Positions 6,286-7,827 of a stretch of DNA of 7,827 bases are shown here, in pieces. The stretch is from an uncultured Ruminococcus sp. (GTDB lineage: Bacteria; Bacillota; Clostridia; Oscillospirales; Acutalibacteraceae): the NCBI GenBank assembly GCA_902773265.1, contig CACYDZ010000100.1, positions 1 through 7,827 on the forward strand, given 5' to 3'. The notes under the pieces were generated by a model that saw nothing but the letters and a program-made list of their open reading frames with translations, had not been told where the DNA came from and ran no database searches. A program made the translations under genes and the position numbers. The stretch's first letter is position 1, and every line of letters starts with the position of its first letter.

Positions 6286-7602
6286 TTAGCCGAATTTTTC
6301 ATTTTTATAGTTCATCAGCATAACCTGAATTTCCATATTACCGCCTTTTTGGGTGTTTTGTATTGCATAGTCAATAATACCGCCAATATTTCTTTTGGTG
6401 ATAAATGCTTCGCTTTGTACCAATCCTTTGACTTTTTGGTAATCGTTTTTGTCAATCCAGTATCTGATGATTTTTGAAAAATTTTTCTTGATATAGGCTT
6501 TTGCCTCACTCTGGGCGGTGTTCAGAAAAATTTGCGTGACGGTATCGTATTTTATTTCGTGCGAAAACTTTGTTGCATACTCTTTTGTATCAAGCATACG
6601 CTTAAATTCATTATACTCAAAATCATCATTTTCAAAATATGTTCTTATGTTCATTGCAAATGGCATAAGAATGATACTTTCCAATGCCGTGCAACCATAA
6701 AAAGCACCATAACCAATTTCCGTTAGGCTGTCTGGCAGGGTGATATTTGCCAATGACATACAACCATAAAAAGCACCATAACCAATTTCCGTCAGGCTGT
6801 CTGGCAGGGTGATACTTGCCAATGCTGTGCAACCATAAAAAGCACCATAACCAATTTCTGTCAGGCTGTCTGGCAAGGTGATACTTACTAATGCCGTGCA
6901 ACCGCTAAAAGCACTTTCACCAATTTCCGTCAGTTTGTCTGGCAAGGTGATACTTGCCAATGCCGTGCAGTCAGAAAAAGCTGAACTACCAATTTTCGTC
7001 AGACTATCTGGCAGGATGATACTTTTCAAAGAGGTACACCCTTGAAAAGCTCCGCTCTCCCAATAACCGCATATTTTTGTCAGACCATCAGGCAAAATGA
7101 TACTTGCTAATGCCGTGCAACCTTTAAAAGCAGAACTACCAATTTCCGTCAGGTTATCAGGCAGGGTGATACTTGCCAATGCTGTGCAACCTGAAAAAGT
7201 ATATTCATCTATTTTCTTTAGGCTGTCTGGCAGGGTGATATTTGTCAAAGAGGTACACCCCTGAAAAGCTCCTTTATCCCAATCACCGCATATTTTTATC
7301 AGACCATCAGGCAGGGTGATACTTGCCAATGCCATGCAACCATAAAAAGCAGAACTACCGATTTCCGTCAGGCTGTCTGGCAGGGTGATACTTTTCAAAG
7401 AGGTACACCTCTGAAAAGCTCCTTTATCCCAACCACCGCATATTTTTATCAGACCATCAGGCAAAGTGATACTTTTCAAAGATTTGCAACCCTTAAAAGC
7501 AGAACTACCAATTTCCGTTACATCGTCAGGTACAGTAATTTCTGTTACACCTTTTTCTTGTCTGTATTTTTCCAGTACACCGTTTTTTATTCTAAAGCCC
7601 AT
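6286..7602 (-). CDS. Cytoplasmic BspA-type leucine-rich repeat (LRR_5) protein with helical C-terminal domain
   Basis: The 438-residue product starts MGFRIKNGVLEKYR, a short cap with no signal peptide. Residues 24-311 are 12 tandem LRR_5 units of the form LPDSLTEIGSSAFxGCTALASIT. Nine units have 23 residues. Three (starting at 47, 97 and 170) have 27, through a 4-residue expansion around ICGxWxxGAFQ. Residues 312-438 form a charged, probably helical domain ending GGIIDYAIQNTQKGGNMEIQ then VMLMNYKNEKFG, which resembles ankyrin-like helix pairs. LRR_5 repeats are known as protein-binding scaffolds. The well-studied BspA members are surface proteins, but this one lacks export signals and probably binds a partner inside the cell. 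ATG 7602 has AAGG at 7617-7620, with a long 14-nt spacing; no better start is visible. It is the first gene of an operon with the HEPN-like gene. Its partner or ligand is unknown. Confidence 0.88.
   Translation of the reverse strand: MGFRIKNGVLEKYRQEKGVTEITVPDDVTEIGSSAFKGCKSLKSITLPDGLIKICGGWDKGAFQRCTSLKSITLPDSLTEIGSSAFYGCMALASITLPDGLIKICGDWDKGAFQGCTSLTNITLPDSLKKIDEYTFSGCTALASITLPDNLTEIGSSAFKGCTALASIILPDGLTKICGYWESGAFQGCTSLKSIILPDSLTKIGSSAFSDCTALASITLPDKLTEIGESAFSGCTALVSITLPDSLTEIGYGAFYGCTALASITLPDSLTEIGYGAFYGCMSLANITLPDSLTEIGYGAFYGCTALESIILMPFAMNIRTYFENDDFEYNEFKRMLDTKEYATKFSHEIKYDTVTQIFLNTAQSEAKAYIKKNFSKIIRYWIDKNDYQKVKGLVQSEAFITKRNIGGIIDYAIQNTQKGGNMEIQVMLMNYKNEKFG
6670..7533 (-). repeat. Tandem 69/81-bp coding repeats of the LRR domain
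   Basis: Twelve units encode the LRR_5 repeats: nine of 69 bp and three of 81 bp. The last three (6670-6876) are nearly identical at DNA level, each containing variants of ggctgtctggcagggtgata followed by caaccataaaaagcaccata. The 81+69-bp pairs starting at minus-strand positions 7464, 7314 and 7095 are also close copies of each other. This points to recent duplication by slippage or recombination. Confidence 0.9.
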
Positions 7603-7650
7603 TATTTTACTTTTTTCCTTTTAAAATACGAATACTTGTTTATATGAATT

Positions 7651-7679
7651 ATTTTAACAGATATATTTCAAAAAATCAA
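7651..7679 (-). promoter_or_regulatory. Promoter candidate for the LRR/HEPN-like operon
   Basis: On the minus strand TTGATT (7679-7674) and TAAAAT (7656-7651) are separated by exactly 17 nt, and a TG one base before the -10 makes it extended (TGTTAAAAT). Transcription would start near 7644, giving a leader of about 42 nt. The surroundings are AT-rich, so some chance matching is possible. Confidence 0.6.
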
Positions 7680-7710
7680 CAGGATATACAAAAATGTTAT
7701 TCTGAACAGA

Positions 7711-7739
7711 TTGTAATATGGTTAATAATATGCTAAAAT
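7711..7739 (+). promoter_or_regulatory. Promoter candidate for the rightward gene at 7794
   Basis: TTGTAA (7711-7716) and TAAAAT (7734-7739) are 17 nt apart, with TGC just before the -10 box (TGCTAAAAT). The start would be near 7746, leaving a leader of about 48 nt. It is divergent from the LRR-operon promoter, with 31 nt between the two -35 boxes. A CAAATATTTG palindrome at 7753-7762 lies in the leader. Confidence 0.55.
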
Positions 7740-7793
7740 ATCACATATAAAACAAATATTTGTCAAAATCATAATTGTACTGGAGATGAGCAT

Positions 7794-7827
7794 TTGATTT
7801 CACAAGAACAACTGGAAAAAGCCAATA
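7794..7827 (+). CDS. Start of an unidentified gene (5' end only, TTG start)
   Basis: The frame from TTG 7794 reads MISQEQLEKAN and is still open at the window edge. GGAG at 7782-7785 lies 8 nt upstream, which is ideal, and a good promoter candidate precedes it. The nearby ATG at 7786 overlaps this site but hits TGA after three codons, so TTG is the only reasonable start. Eleven residues are too few to name a family. Confidence 0.6.
   Translation, partial: MISQEQLEKAN

Noticed and set aside
6632..6901. Minus-strand frame with repeated RQPDGNWLWCFLW motifs
   Set aside because: It is an out-of-frame reading of the tandem LRR units. The LRR frame spans the whole region and has a start, a ribosome binding site and known repeats.
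6670..7533. Regular DNA repeats as a possible CRISPR array
   Set aside because: The 69/81-bp units are contiguous coding sequence without unique spacers and encode LRR_5 repeats.
7786..7797. ATG 7786 as start of the rightward gene
   Set aside because: It meets TGA after three codons; TTG 7794, with GGAG 8 nt upstream, gives the open frame.

Overview
The window looks like chromosome from a low-to-moderate GC Firmicute, most likely a gut or rumen Clostridia of the Ruminococcus/Oscillospiraceae type. This is inferred from style, not from a search: bacterial Ig-like (Big_2) domains joined to a long Pro-Thr tail, BspA-type leucine-rich repeats of the LRR_5 kind, strong AGGAG-like ribosome binding sites, and intergenic palindromic repeats of the sort scattered through such genomes. 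No phage, transposase, CRISPR array, tRNA or rRNA is visible.

Layout. (1) 2-601, +: the 3' end of an exported or surface Big_2 protein with a Pro-Thr tail, followed by a perfect hairpin at 612-643. (2) 864-1520, +: trmB, the tRNA m7G46 methyltransferase, probably transcribed alone from an extended -10 promoter. (3) 1713-5340, +: a three-gene operon with 14-nt gaps, made of a lipoprotein with about five FG-GAP/VCBS-like repeats (a likely beta-propeller), an OmpR-type response regulator and a membrane histidine kinase. (4) 5578-5613: a perfect 14-bp stem with A and T tracts on its two sides, a bidirectional terminator between converging operons. (5) 7602-5635, -: a two-gene operon encoding a cytoplasmic LRR_5 protein with near-identical repeats and a helical C-terminal domain, then a 207-aa helical protein with a HEPN-type RNELVH motif. 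(6) 7603-7793: a divergent intergenic region with one promoter candidate for each direction, and the first codons of a rightward gene starting with TTG at 7794.

The feature least explained by ordinary annotation is an intergenic repeat of 135-137 bp present three times: 692-828 (+), 1529-1665 (-) and 5380-5514 (+). Each copy is a chain of four hairpins. Between copies, several stems differ by paired changes that keep base pairing, which suggests selection or a copying mechanism acting on the folded form. Copies A and B bracket trmB in inverted orientation. Copies B and C bracket the lipoprotein/two-component operon in inverted orientation. Copy B also extends the open frame of the lipoprotein upstream, so an automatic start call would add 36 false residues.

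The two most promising functional hypotheses are that the propeller lipoprotein is an accessory outside-the-cell sensor for the adjacent kinase, and that the LRR protein and the HEPN-like protein work together. Both are inferences from operon structure and motifs; nothing in the sequence proves either.
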